Shown here: in pieces, positions 12,229 through 22,591 of the stretch | Layout of the letters: the number at the start of each line of letters is the position of its first letter | Position numbering within the stretch: position 1 is the first letter of the stretch | Origin: Puccinellia tenuiflora | Lineage: Eukaryota > Streptophyta > Magnoliopsida > Poales > Poaceae | Assembly (NCBI GenBank): GCA_012064385.1 | Contig: QRDG01000535.1 | Span: 417,225-481,224, forward strand | DNA: 64,000 bases | Reading direction: 5' to 3' | The notes under the pieces: model-generated | The model's database searches: none | Told to the model about the DNA's origin: nothing | The model's input: only the letters and a program-made list of their open reading frames with translations | Position numbers and translations under genes: made by a program

Positions 12229-12737
12229 TGTTGGGGTTATGCCGAACAGGTGTCCTCACAGAGAAGATTAAAAGCCAGCAGACCAGGGTGGCCCAAAGTA
12301 GTGGTAAGCCGAATCCGGCTTACCGGGCGGCCCAGTATGCTGAAGCGCAGGAGGCCCATCCGGCTAAGGGAAGACTCTAGAAGCCGGCCCAGACTGCGGA
12401 AGACTTAGCCCACAAGGCAGGGCCCAAGCTGGATTAGAGTAGGACTCTGTTCTTAGTCGGTTAGGTTTCCTCCTGTAAGCCCAGGGTCTGGACGCCTTTA
12501 TAAGCCGGCCCCTGGGACGCCTTAGGGCACGTACGATCTCAACCTCAATTCACTGTAACTCGGCGATATTGCCTTATAGTGAATTATAGCAGCACGTAGG
12601 ATCTCGCCACCGACGTGAGATCCGAAGCTGGGTAAACTCGTCTCTATGTCGCCGGATCACCCCACGTCTCCAAAACCCCTCTCTCTACCTAGCTCGATGG
12701 CACCCCTGCCGCGGCTAGATTCGACAATACCACGACA
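12229..12737 (+). repeat. 5' LTR of element F (509 bp)
   Basis: It begins TGTTGGGGTTATGCCGAACAGG and ends CCACGACA. A TTTATAAG box at about 12497-12504 is a likely TATA signal. The matching LTR of E is at 43036-43545 on the minus strand. Confidence 0.85.
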
Positions 12738-12739
12738 GT

Positions 12740-12751
12740 TGGCGCCCACCG
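12740..12751 (+). promoter_or_regulatory. Primer-binding site TGGCGCCCACCG (element F)
   Basis: It lies two bases after the LTR end and has the TGG start expected for pairing with a tRNA 3' CCA. The identical site with a final A occurs next to the LTR of E. Confidence 0.75.
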
Positions 12752-14056
12752 CTGCTAGAACAGTCGATGAATTCGGCCGATGTTTTGCCGGCTTAGAAGT
12801 TCGACATATCTCCCGAGATGACAATGAAGCTGTCGATGCCTTGGCCAGAATAGGATCCAAGAAAAAGGCAGTGCCACCAGACGTATTTCTCCATCAGCTT
12901 CACAAGTCGTCCATCAAAGGCGGCGATGAAGATTACCCCTTGTCGGCAGAATCAGTTCAGGTGTGCTTGGTAATCCCAGATTGGACCACACCCTGCATTG
13001 ATTTCTTGATTAATAAGAAACTGCCCAAGGACGACGAGGTGCTAAGCCGTCAAATTGAGCATCGAGCAAGGGCGTACACGATTATTGACGGACAACTCTA
13101 CAAGAAGAGCACATCCGGCATCTTCCAAAGATGCGTCTCTCCAGAGGAAGGACGGCAAATCCTGGAAGAAATCCACTCCGGCGAATGTGGGCATCACGTG
13201 GTGGCAAAGGCGTTAGTCGCCAAGGCGTTTCGGCACGGATTCTTCTGGCCGACGGCTAAGGAGGATGCTATCAACATCGTCAAGACTTGTGAAGGGTGTC
13301 AGCGCTATGCAAAGCAGGTTCACTTTCCGGCTCAGGAGCTCCGAACGATCCCTATCACTTGGCCGTTTGCGGTCTGGGTGCTTGACATGGTGGGACCTTT
13401 TAAGACGGCAAGGGGAGGCTTAACCCACCTGCTGGTGGCGGTCGACAAATTCACGAAGTGGGTGGAGGCAAAGCCCATCAAGAAACTCGACGGAGCTACA
13501 GCTACAAAGTTCATCGTCGAGATTACAACTAGATTCGGCATACCGCATAGCATTATCACTGACAATGGCACAAACTTTGCCGTCGGTGAGCTAGCGAAGT
13601 TCTGCAGCCAATCAAAGATCCGACTCGACGTGGCATCGGTGGCACACCCGCAATCCAATGGATAGGTGGAGCGCACTAACGACATTATTCTGCAAGGTAT
13701 TAAGCCGAGGCTTGAAACCCCTTTGCATCGAGCAGCCGGCGCTTGGGTTGAGGAATTACCGGCGGTCTTGTGGAGTATTCGTACTACCACAAACAGATCA
13801 ACTGGCTTAACCCTTTCTTCCTTGTCTATGGTGCAGAAGCGGTGCTCCCATCCGACATGATCCACGATTCGCCTCGAGTAGCAGCCTACGTCAAAAAAGA
13901 CGCAGAAGAAGCACGTCAAGACGGCTTAGACATCCTCGAAGAAGAAAGAGAGTTAGATCTCCAAAGATCCGCCATCTATCAGCAAGATCTACGTCGCTAT
14001 CAGAGCCATAGAGTGCAGAATCGATCTTTTCGAGAAGGCGAATTAGTGCTTCGCAT
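12752..14056 (+). pseudogene. Gypsy pol fragment: RNase H tail and integrase (element F)
   Basis: The frame shows the RNase H end (LEVRHISRDDNEAVDALARI), an integrase zinc region (SGECGHH ... CEGCQRYAKQ) and the DDE core (VLDMVGPF at about 13380; DNGTNF at about 13561). A TAG at 13663-13665 replaces the CAG of E within 'HPQSNGQVERTN'. A further frame change occurs near 13760-13800, after which coding continues (FLVYGAEAVLPSDMIHDSPRV) to about 14056, where the element is cut off. It cannot yield a working integrase. Confidence 0.82.
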
Positions 14057-14203
14057 AGTTAATATTGGTCGGACAGAGTTTTTTTTTGATATATGTCTCA
14101 GTATGTACCTAATGGTTTGCCAACTTCTAAAAATAATTCACAAAATGATAGAATACCAAATATAATATATCTAGCCGCGTAAATACGCGGGTCATCCAGC
14201 TAG
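14057..14203 (+). mobile_element. Helitron 3' terminus
   Basis: The end shows the classic Helitron layout: hairpin CCGCGT-AAAT-ACGCGG (14175-14190), a short spacer, then terminal CTAG (14200-14203) followed by T. The left boundary is uncertain; I place it where the pol homology of F stops. No Rep/helicase ORF is visible, so this would be a non-autonomous or truncated copy. Confidence 0.6.
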
Positions 14204-14220
14204 TTAGAAGTAAATGACCT

Positions 14221-14880
14221 ATGATTCGGATCAGGCCACTCATTGAGAACTCTCTCCCGAAATATAAGTGGAAGAAGCGGAACGCGAGCTGGTTGAAACT
14301 CAATGTTGATGCGAGCTTTATCCAACATAATAACCATGCCTGCTGGTGTGTTCCTCATAGACTCCGAGGGCTCGATCATTCGATAAGCCTGTCATTCTTT
14401 TGGACCTTATGCCTCAGTTGAGATGGCAGAAGCAACCACATATGTGGAGAGCACAAAACGTATGGTTGGTTTCACAACAGTACATGTAATTCTAGAGAGT
14501 GATTATGCCATTGTGGTGAATGCTTTATTGTCAGAAGAGTTTAACAGTCGCAGTTGGGGTACTATCATTGAAACTAAGTATTGTTTGAATCAGTTACGAA
14601 GGAAATCGATTCTTACTGTTTGTTCTTCTGATCCCCTTGTTTTTCACTCGCTTAATTCGAAAGAGGAAAACGATAACAGCTAAAGTGATAAATAAAAAAT
14701 TGTTTGAAAAGCGGGTTTTAAGATGTGAAAAATACCGCGAGAATGCAATGAAGTAGCTGGTATGTTAGCTAAGTTTAGTAGGGACAGTGTGAGTTGTGGT
14801 CTTTTGTTTTGTTCGGTCCCGACCTGCGTGCTGAGTCTAGTTGAACGAGAATATAATGAATCCATGGTACTCCTTCCAAT
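14221..14880 (+). pseudogene. Degenerate RNase-H-like (RVT_3 type) gene fragment
   Basis: Pieces in several frames match the usual plant RVT_3/RNase H-like protein: WKKRNASWLKLNVDASF (about 14260-14315), a region equivalent to D-SEG-II (about 14360), EMAEATTYVESTKRM (about 14418-14465), ILESDYAIVVNAL (about 14490) and a tail resembling 'NEVAGMLAKFSRDS' (about 14740-14785). Such domains occur in LINE-derived and domesticated plant genes. Frameshifts and stops between the pieces make it a pseudogene. It starts right after the Helitron end and could be Helitron target or captured sequence. Confidence 0.5.
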
Positions 14881-14928
14881 CATGTTTAAGTGTCGCTGAA
14901 AAATAGCTAATTATGTACAACTTCCTAA

Positions 14929-15180
14929 GAGCATCTCCAGTCGGGGCGCCAATAGCCTCTATTGGGATTTTCGGACGAAAACGGCGCCCAGTCGCGCCCT
15001 CAATAGCCCAGTTTCATCCGGACAAGCCCAATATCTCGTCCGGCAGCGCTAACCCACACCCTATGCTTTGGGCTTCGTTTGGGCGTGTCGGACGAAAGAG
15101 TTTCGTCCGCTGGGTAAAAAGATTTATTTTTTCCTCTCTCTCCACTCTCTTCCGAACGGGCCGCTCCTCGACCTTGCCCT
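14929..15180 (+). repeat. Possible PIF/Harbinger-like MITE end
   Basis: The phrase gagcatctccagtcggggcgcc just after TAA resembles the terminal sequence of grass Harbinger-like elements, and the following GC-rich segment repeats 'cggacgaaa' and 'tcgtccg'. No matching right terminus was found. Confidence 0.3.
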
Positions 15181-15229
15181 CTCCACCTCGCTATTGTTGT
15201 CCCAATGTTGCGCCATCCTGATTGCGTGG

Positions 15230-15517
15230 TTGCGTATTGGCAATAGCGTTGGTGTTCACCCCAAGCGAAGGTGTAGGATGTAGCAAGCGGCAGTTTTCCC
15301 TCAGTAAAGAACCAAGGTTTAATCGAACCAGTAGGACTTTGAAATCAACAACGAGGTATCCGACACCAATATCTGGCACTTGACCGTCGTCAAATATGGA
15401 CTTGCACACACTCAAACAATTACTTTGCCCCCAACGGCAGGATCTTCCCGGTCTACTGAAAACAAAGCGGTTAAAACATACGGTGAAGTGAATAAAATAT
15501 GGAAACGGACCAGCGAG
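15230..15517. repeat. Triticeae repeat fragment
   Basis: The stretch 'ttccctcagtaaagaacc' and 'aaggtttaatcgaaccagta' resembles a high-copy Triticeae repeat related to the one at 44340-44680. It ends at the CAAGT target site of element B. No coding content. Confidence 0.45.
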
Positions 15518-15522
15518 CAAGT
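15518..15522. repeat. CAAGT flank (putative target site) of element B
   Basis: These five bases immediately precede the TGTCGG start of B's 5' LTR. The same five bases follow the 3' LTR of element A at 5608-5612. Confidence 0.6.
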
Positions 15523-16347
15523 TGTCGGCACAATAGAAACTAGGGTACCACGGGCCGGCCTGCCAGGGCCCATGACACTCTTCAGAAGATTTCGCTAAGG
15601 ACCAGGCTCTCCAAGCCTGGCGAGCCTCGCGAGGGTTTTCCCCTCGCGAGGGACCTCTCCTCGAGAGGGCATCTCGGATGCTACCTTCGATTCTACCAAG
15701 GATCAAGCCAAAAGGCTCGGCGAGGCCTCCAGCCTCGCGGGGTTCCTTCCCCACGAAGCAAACTCTGTCTCCGCGACAGAGCGCACATGGGCTCTGCGCC
15801 CTCCGCAGAGTCACGGGCGCGCCTACGCGCGGTGACGACAGCGCCGCAGTTGCCATTCTCGTGTATAAAGCAGTCAACAAGGCTGCACGAAGCAAAGGAG
15901 CTACAAGAATTGCAATTTCGGTGATAAGGAGACCATCTGCCGCTACACTCCAAGGGCGACATCACCGTGGGACGCATCCCGAGCCCCAGCAGCGCCAACC
16001 CACCGTCCTGGCTGGACGGTGGCTTTTCCAGCTTTGGTGACGCCGCTCCCTGCCATGGACCGCGTCCATGGACTCTCCCTTATCGTGCACCCGACCTCCT
16101 CCTTCGTCGCCATGTGGTAACCCTTCCTGCCAAGATATTTGGGGGAAGAGGTCCAGGACACCTATAAAAGGAGGGGGAGCACGTTCAGGCAAAGTGGGTT
16201 TTTGGTTGGAAGATTGGAAGATTGGTTGGTTGGAAGGTTGGAGTGTTGGAGAGTTTAGAGAGAGAGATAAGGAGAAGGAGCCAGGATCTGAGATCCGAAG
16301 CTCCAGTGCTGTTCTAGTGATAGCCATTGTTAGCCACCTCGAGCTCC
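15523..16347 (+). repeat. 5' LTR of element B, 3' end deleted
   Basis: It begins TGTCGGCACAATAG and matches A's LTR through the TATA region, but leaves the LTR at about 16347, where sequence jumps into the gag leader. The junction falls on GCTCC, present at both parental break points. About 250 bp of LTR plus the primer-binding region and gag N-terminus are missing relative to C. Confidence 0.88.
16163..16170 (+). promoter_or_regulatory. TATA box of element B 5' LTR
   Basis: TATAAAAG lies in the same context as in A and C (ccaggacacc before, gagggggag after). The palindrome CCATGGAC-CGC-GTCCATGG lies about 100 bp upstream. Confidence 0.6.
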
Positions 16348-18259
16348 TCCTCGCGACAACCGCGCTGCATCACACGCATCGTCGCCGCATGACTGCCAAA
16401 TCGTGCAGCGAGCCCCGGAGGACGCACGCGTGAACATCGAGCGCTAGCAGGATCGCCACAACCGTGCCGTCCAGGACATCACCACCGCGGGGCGCCACCT
16501 CCGCGCCACCCTCGCCAACGGCGTGGTCACTTATGGCACGACGGCTGCGTTCAGTCGCAGCCTCCGTCGCGTCGTCTGGCCGGTCAAGTTCAAGCCGGAT
16601 CTTCCTCCGCGCTACGACGGCAAGAACAACCCCCTAGAGTTCGTGCAGCTCTACACTTTGGCCATCCAGGCCGCGGGGGGGGGGGGGGGGGGCGACGACA
16701 GAGTCATGACGAACTAGTTCCCCATGGCCCTCAAGGACTCCGCGTCCTCGTGGCTCACGAACCTCCCCGCTGAGTCCATCAACACCTGGGAGGATCTCTG
16801 CCGTTGCTTCGTCGCGAACTTCAAGGGCACGTACGAGCGCGACATAGGTACAACGACCTCCGCGGGGTACACCAGAAGCCTGGCGAGACCCTTCGCAAGT
16901 ACATCCAGCGCTTCAGCCAGGTGCGCAACAAGATCCCCAACGCCACCGACGCGCAGGTCATTTCGGCCTTCCAGGCTGGAGTCACGGACGTGCGGATGCT
17001 CGAGAAGCTTGGCATCCACGACAACATCACCACCATCGTCAAGCTCTTCGACATGGCGGACAAGTGCGCCAAGGCTGAGGAGGGCCGCTTGTTCATCAAG
17101 AACGAGCCAGGGGACCCTGCCGAGGGATCCAAGAAGAAGAAATCCACCGAGAAGCGCAAGACCACTGCGGTCCTCGCAGCTGAACCTGACGCCAAGCAGC
17201 CTCGCGCTGCCGCTCCAGCCGCGGGCCCCGAGAAGAAAGATGATCGCCCCTTCTGCATCTACCACAACAGGCATTCCCATGCCACCGAGGACTGCTACGA
17301 CCTCAAGAGGCTTCGCGAGGCTCGCGAGTGGCCGCGGCGGCGGCCGCGGCGGCCGCGGGGGGCGACGCTGGAACAACAACAACTACGACGACAACTACCA
17401 GCAGAACCCTCAAGCCAACGCCGTCCAGCCCGCGAACGACAACCTCCCTGCCGAGACTCCTGAGGGCTACCAGGTGCCTCGCAGGGCCGCTTGCATCCTT
17501 GGCGGGGCTCAGGCCCCCAGCTCCAACCGCCACTTCAAGCAACTCGCTCGCGAGATCGCGGCAGCGCTTCCCGGGGTTGAGGCCTCCAAGCCCCTCAAGT
17601 GGTCCCAGTACCCCATCACTTTTGACTCCAGCGACCACCCCAAGTCCACTTCGACTGTTGCCACCATCCCGCTGGTCTGCACCCCCACCATCAAGAACAT
17701 CGCAGTCTCTAAGACGCTCATCGATGGGGGTGCAGGCCTCGACATCATCTCTGTCGAGACCTTCGAGAAGCTTCAGGTGCCTTACGAGCGGCTCATGCCC
17801 ACCAGGCCCTTCTCGGGGGTGACAGAGGGTCTCACGACCCCTTTGGGGCAAGTGAGGCTCGCGGTCACCTTCGTCACGCAAGCCAGCTACCGCACCGAGC
17901 TGATTGACTTCGACGTCATGTACATCGGCCTGCCCTACAACGCTATCCTCGGCTACCCAGCCCTCGCCAAGTTCATGGCGGTGACGCACCACGCCTACAA
18001 CCTCGTCAAGCTTCCTGGCTCGGGTGGCACCATCGTCATCCGCGGCATGGTCTCAGACGCTCTGTACGCTGCGCAAGCGGCCTACAAGGCTGCCGCAGTG
18101 GCGTCCCCCGCTGACGAGGATGAGGAACCCCTCCCGAGGCCCCCCGCGAAGAAGAAGCAGCTATTCTCTCAGGAGAAGGCCGCGACGAAGCAGGTGCCTC
18201 TTGAGGCAAACGGCTCGGGGGCTAGCGTCACCATCGGCGCCAACTTGCCTCCCAAATAG
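16348..18259 (+). pseudogene. Gag-protease of element B
   Basis: Gag is recognisable from RATLANGVVTYGTTA through the retrotransposon gag domain (FKPDLPPRYDGKNNPLEF, WLTNLPAESINTWEDL, IQRFSQVRNKIP). A Cys/His motif follows (FCIYHNRHSHATEDC), then an RG/N-rich linker, then an aspartic protease with DGGAG (KTLIDGGAGLDIISVETF, about 17712-17765). The frame ends at TAG 18257-18259. Defects: G18 run at 16675-16692, TAG at 16715-16717 where C has TGG, a small deletion near 16845 and another near 17330, each shifting the frame. Gag would form particles and protease process them; this copy cannot. Confidence 0.85.
18257..18259 (+). promoter_or_regulatory. In-frame UAG between protease and RT (element B)
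   Basis: The codon context CCCAAATAGGAAAGC sits between protease and RT, and the RT frame continues in the same phase without interruption. The identical stop occurs in C at 28485-28487. This may be a readthrough signal controlling the gag:pol ratio, or an inherited defect. Confidence 0.5.
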
Positions 18260-21200
18260 GAAAGCGCGCTCGTCGCCTTCCTCAGGGCAAACTATGACAT
18301 GTTCGCATGTACACCGTCAGATATGTCCGGAGTATCGAGGGAGGTGATGGAGCACCACCTAGCCGTGTGTCCAAACGCACGCCCGGTGAAGCAAAAGGCA
18401 CGGCGCCAGGCGCCAGAGAAGCAAGAGTTCATCGTTCAAGAAGTAGAGAAGTTGAAGAAAGCTAGCATCATCAAAGAAGTTGTCCATCCCACTTGGCTCT
18501 CCAATGGTGTGGTCATCCCCAAGCACACCGGAGGAAGCCGCCTGTGCATCGATTTCACCGACCTCAACAAAGCTTGCCCCAAGGACCCTTATCCCCTCCC
18601 GAGGATCGACCAGATCGTGGACTCCACCGCCGGCTGCGAACTCCTCTCTTTTCTGGATGCCTTCTCAGGCTATCACCAGATCAAGATGGCGAAGGAGGAC
18701 GAGGAGAAGACAGCATTTCTCACCCCTTGTGGTGTGTTTTGCTATGTCTGCATGCCTTTCGGCCTGAAAAATGCCGGTGCCACTTTCCAGCGCCTCATGA
18801 GGATCGCCTTGGGGGCTCAAATGGGAAGGAATGCAGAGGCCTACATCGACGACATCGTGGTCAAGACCCGCGAGAAGGACACGCTCATCAAGGACCTCGA
18901 GGAGACCTTTGCCAACCTACGCAAGGTAAACATCAAGCTGAACCACGCCAAGTGCGTCTTCGGGGTCCCTTCAGGCAAACTCCTCGGGTTCCTGGTGTCT
19001 CATCGTGGCATTGAAGCAAACCCCGACAAGATAAGGGCCATAGAAGAGATGCAGCCTCCTCATCGCCTCAAGGACATGCAGCGCTTAGCGGGATGCATGG
19101 CTAGCCTTGGCCGGTTCATCTCCAAGTTCGGCGAGAGGGCGTTGCCGTTTTTTAAGATCATGAAGAGGTCCGGTCCTTTCAAGTGGACCCCTGAAGCGGC
19201 AAAGGCCTTCGAGGACCTGAAGAAGTATCTGGCGAGCCCACCCATCATGGTTGCCCCACGCCCTCGCGAGCCTCTAAAGCTGTATCTTGCAGCCACTCCT
19301 CAAATGGCAAGCGCCGTCTTGGTGGCTGAAAGGGAAGAGCCAGTCCTCGCCAAGCAGAGTTCCGCCTCGCTAAGCCCAGAACTCCACGACAAGGAAGCAG
19401 CCTCGTCAAGCCTCCAGCCTCATGCCGAGCCTCTACAAGTGGGGCCTCAAGAGAACCTCGACAAGGACTCCACCGAGCCTCGAGAGGAGCCAACTGCTGC
19501 CACGTCAACAACCACCCTCGTTGAGCATCCCGTGTACTTCGTCAGCACAATGCTGCGGGACGCTCGCGAGCGCTACTCCATGCAGCAGAAGCTCCTTTTC
19601 TCGCTCCTCAGCACCTCCAGGAAGCTGCGCCACTACTTCCAGGGTCACCCCATCAAGGTGGTCACCTTGTACCCCCTGGAGCAAGTCCTACGCAACCCAA
19701 ACGCAACAGATCGCATCGCAAGGTGGGGCATCGAGCTGCAACCCTTCGAGCTGGAGTTTGACACCACAAGGGTCATCAAGGGCAGGGCGCTGGCTGATTT
19801 CATGGCTGAATGGACGGACACGCATGAAGAAGAGCCTCAAGAGGAAGAAGCTACAGCCTTAGGAGGGACGGAGCCCAGCTACTGGACGATGCACTTCGAC
19901 GGCGCCTTCGCGGCCCGGAGTGCAGGGGCTGGTGCTGTCCTGACCTCACCAACAGGTGACAAGCTCTACTACGCCGTCTAGCTGTGCTTCAAGGACAACG
20001 ACAAGGTCTCCAACAACATTGCTGAATACGAAGGCCTCCTCGCTGGGCTCAGAGCTGCCATTGCCCTTGGCATCAAGCGCATCCTCATCAAGGGCGACTC
20101 TCAGCTCCTCGTCAACTTCTCCAACAAGAGCTACACGCCTAAGGACACCTACATGGTAGCCTACCTTGAAGAGGTACGCAAACTCGAGAAGCACTTCAGG
20201 GGCATGGAGCTCAAGCATATCGCGCGAGGGGAAAACCAAGAAGCAGATGAACTCGCCAGGCGAGCGGCAAGAAGGGAAGCCCAGAAGCCTGGAGTGTTCG
20301 AGGAGAGACTCGCCAGGTCCTCGGTCAAGCAACCAGCGGTCAACATGAGCATCAATGAGGAGCTCCCACCAGCCCCATCAAGTGGAGCACCAAACTGCGG
20401 GCTGCCCTCAGGCGATCGCCAGCTGATTACCCTGGTACGCCAAGACACTGGTTGGATCGACGAGATCAAGAGCTACTTGCAAGATCGAGTCCTTCTTGAA
20501 GAAGATGCAGAGGCCGAGAGGGTTGCTCGCCAGGCCAAGTCCTACTGCCTCCACGACGGACACCTGTACCGTAAGCGCCCCAATGGGGTTGCGTTGCGGT
20601 GCGTACCTGCCGAGGAAGGCCGCCAGCTCATCAACGACATCCACAGCGGAGAGTGCGGCCACCATTCATCCTCGCGCACACTCGCAGGCAAGGTCTTCCG
20701 AAGTGGCTTCTACTGGCCTTCAGTGCTTCAAGATGCAGCCGCAATTGTCCAGTCCTGCGACGCCTGCCAATTCCACGCCAAGAAAATTCACCAGCCCGCG
20801 CAAGGACTCCAAACTATCCCGCTTTCCTGGCCGTTCGCGGTCTGGGGGCTGGACCTTCTGGGACCTTTCCCGCGAGCGCTCAAGGGCTACCGCTACCTCT
20901 ATGTCGCCATCGACAAGTTCACCAAGTGGCCTGAGGTGGAAACCGTGCGCACCATCCCGGCGAAATCAGCGGTAAAGTTCATCAGGTGCTTGGTCTGCCG
21001 CTTTGGTGTGCCCAACCGCATCATCACCGACAACGGCTCGCAATTCATCAGCGGCGCCTTCAAGTCCTACTGTGGCAGCCTCGGCGACCAAATCTGCTAC
21101 GCCTCGGTGGCTCACCCACGAAGCAACGGGCAGGCTGAGCGAGCCAACGCCGAGGTGCTCAAGAGCCTCAAGACGATAAGCTTCAACCGCCTCAAGGCCA

Positions 21201-21688
21201 GCGGCAAGCACTGGATCGATGAGCTCCGCTCGATGCTCTGGTCCATCCGCACCACGCCAACAAAGCCCACTGGCGAGACGCCGTTCTCCCTCGTCTATGG
21301 CGCTGAAGCTGTTCTCCCCAGCGAGATCACCCACGGCTCTCCACGAGTCTTGGCCTTCAAGGAGGCTGAGCTGGACGAACTCCGCAACGATGACCTGGTG
21401 CTGCTCGAGGGGCTCCGCCGCAATGCGGCCCTGAGAGCGGCAAGGTACCAGCAAGACCTCCGTCGCTACCACAGCCGCCACATCCGCCCGCGCACTCTCG
21501 AAGCAGGAGACCTTGTCCTGAGGAGAATCCTCTCCAGGGCAGGCCTCCACAAGCTCTCGCCAATGTGGGAAGGACCCTACAGGGTCGTGCACATCGCCAG
21601 GCCTGGCTCCGCGCGGCTCGAGACAGAGGACGGCATTCCTGTCGCCAACCCCTGGAACATCCAGCACCTGCGCAAGTTCTACCCCTGA
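18260..21688 (+). pseudogene. RT-RNase H-RNase H-integrase of element B
   Basis: One continuous frame with a single internal stop. RT has the palm motif YIDD at 18842-18853. A first RNase H-like segment follows (YFVSTMLRDARERYSMQQKLLFSLL, RIARWGIELQPFELEF), then a second, archaeal-type RNase H (MHFDGAFAARSAGAG; NIAEYEGLLAGLRAA; KGDSQLLVN), as known for the Tat clade. Integrase follows with HHCC, DDE (DLLGPF, DNGSQF) and a C-terminal GPYRVVHIARPG, ending YP-TGA at 21686-21688. The only in-frame defect is TAG at 19979-19981 (C has CAG). It is the least damaged pol in the window. Confidence 0.9.
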
Positions 21689-22591
21689 TCGTCCTCGACG
21701 AGCAACTTTTTGCGTCAAGGGAGAGCTTTGCGCCATCATCCTCCACGAGGAAAATATTCGAGCTCCCCTCTCTACTATACGTTGCCGCGGGCCGTTCGAG
21801 AAGACTCTCAAGCCACCACGCCTCGGCAAGGTGACTTCTTCAAGCACCATGCCTTGGCGAGGTGGATCCCCATGCCCAGAAATGGCGGACCACAGGCTCT
21901 ACGAAGCCACCCCCGCATTGGGGCCCCCTCTGAGCTCTCTCTACATGTGTCGCCTCGGGCCGCGAGAGTCTCTGCCACTCCATGTGGAACCCCATGCCCA
22001 GACATGGCGGATTTTGTACCTCTGGCCATGCCAGTGTAATGAACCCTTGTTTCAGGTCACTTTGAACCTTTGCGCTTCACGCCAGCATATGTTGTTGCTT
22101 CGGTAAGCAGTTATATTATTGCATTTCATCCTCGCTCGTATGATCCCTCCTGTGCATCTCGCGAGCGGGGGCTGAGCATGGTGCCTGTGCCTCGGGAGCA
22201 TCGCGAAGCTAAGTCCAAACACTTGATTTAAATTTCCTTTCGCTGGTTTTTGTCCCTCGAGCCTCTTTTCTCTCTCCTATGCCTCATGGGCTGCTGCGCG
22301 TTAAAGGGGAGCCCCGAGCATCGCGCCTCGGGAGCTCTTACTTCTCGAGGCCTCACGCACCCCTCGGCCTTGTGGAGCCCTGACTCTCACATACCAAAGC
22401 GGCGGTGGTTGTAGCGCTAAGAGAGGGTCCTAAGACGTTAGAGCGAAAAAGACATGAAGGGAAAGATAAAAACCTCCCGAGGGATATTCACAAGTGCATT
22501 CAAGTAAAACTTAAACAACTCTTTACAAGGCTTTACAAGAAAAATACTAAGATAATGTGTGCCCCATGCACATCCAGCCACAGGAAAGAGC
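21689..22591 (+). other. Noncoding spacer of element B
   Basis: Same spacer as in A and C but about 0.3 kb shorter: at about 22203 the text jumps from 'cgggagcatc' to 'gcgaagctaag', removing the 46-bp tandem repeats. No coding sequence supported. Confidence 0.5.

Larger units (their letters stand above)
12229..14056 (+). mobile_element. Gypsy element F, internally deleted and 3'-truncated
   Basis: It has a 5' LTR, a primer-binding site, then directly the RNase H end and integrase of pol. Gag, protease and RT are absent: pol sequence resumes at about 12755, immediately after the primer-binding site. Similarity to the pol of E breaks off at about 14056, and no 3' LTR is present. It is the same family as minus-strand element E (LTRs clearly alignable by eye). 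Confidence 0.85.

Noticed and set aside
20966..21850. 294-codon ORF on the minus strand opposite integrase of element B
   Set aside because: It mirrors a GC-rich coding strand, shows no domain, and its sense frame is a clear integrase.
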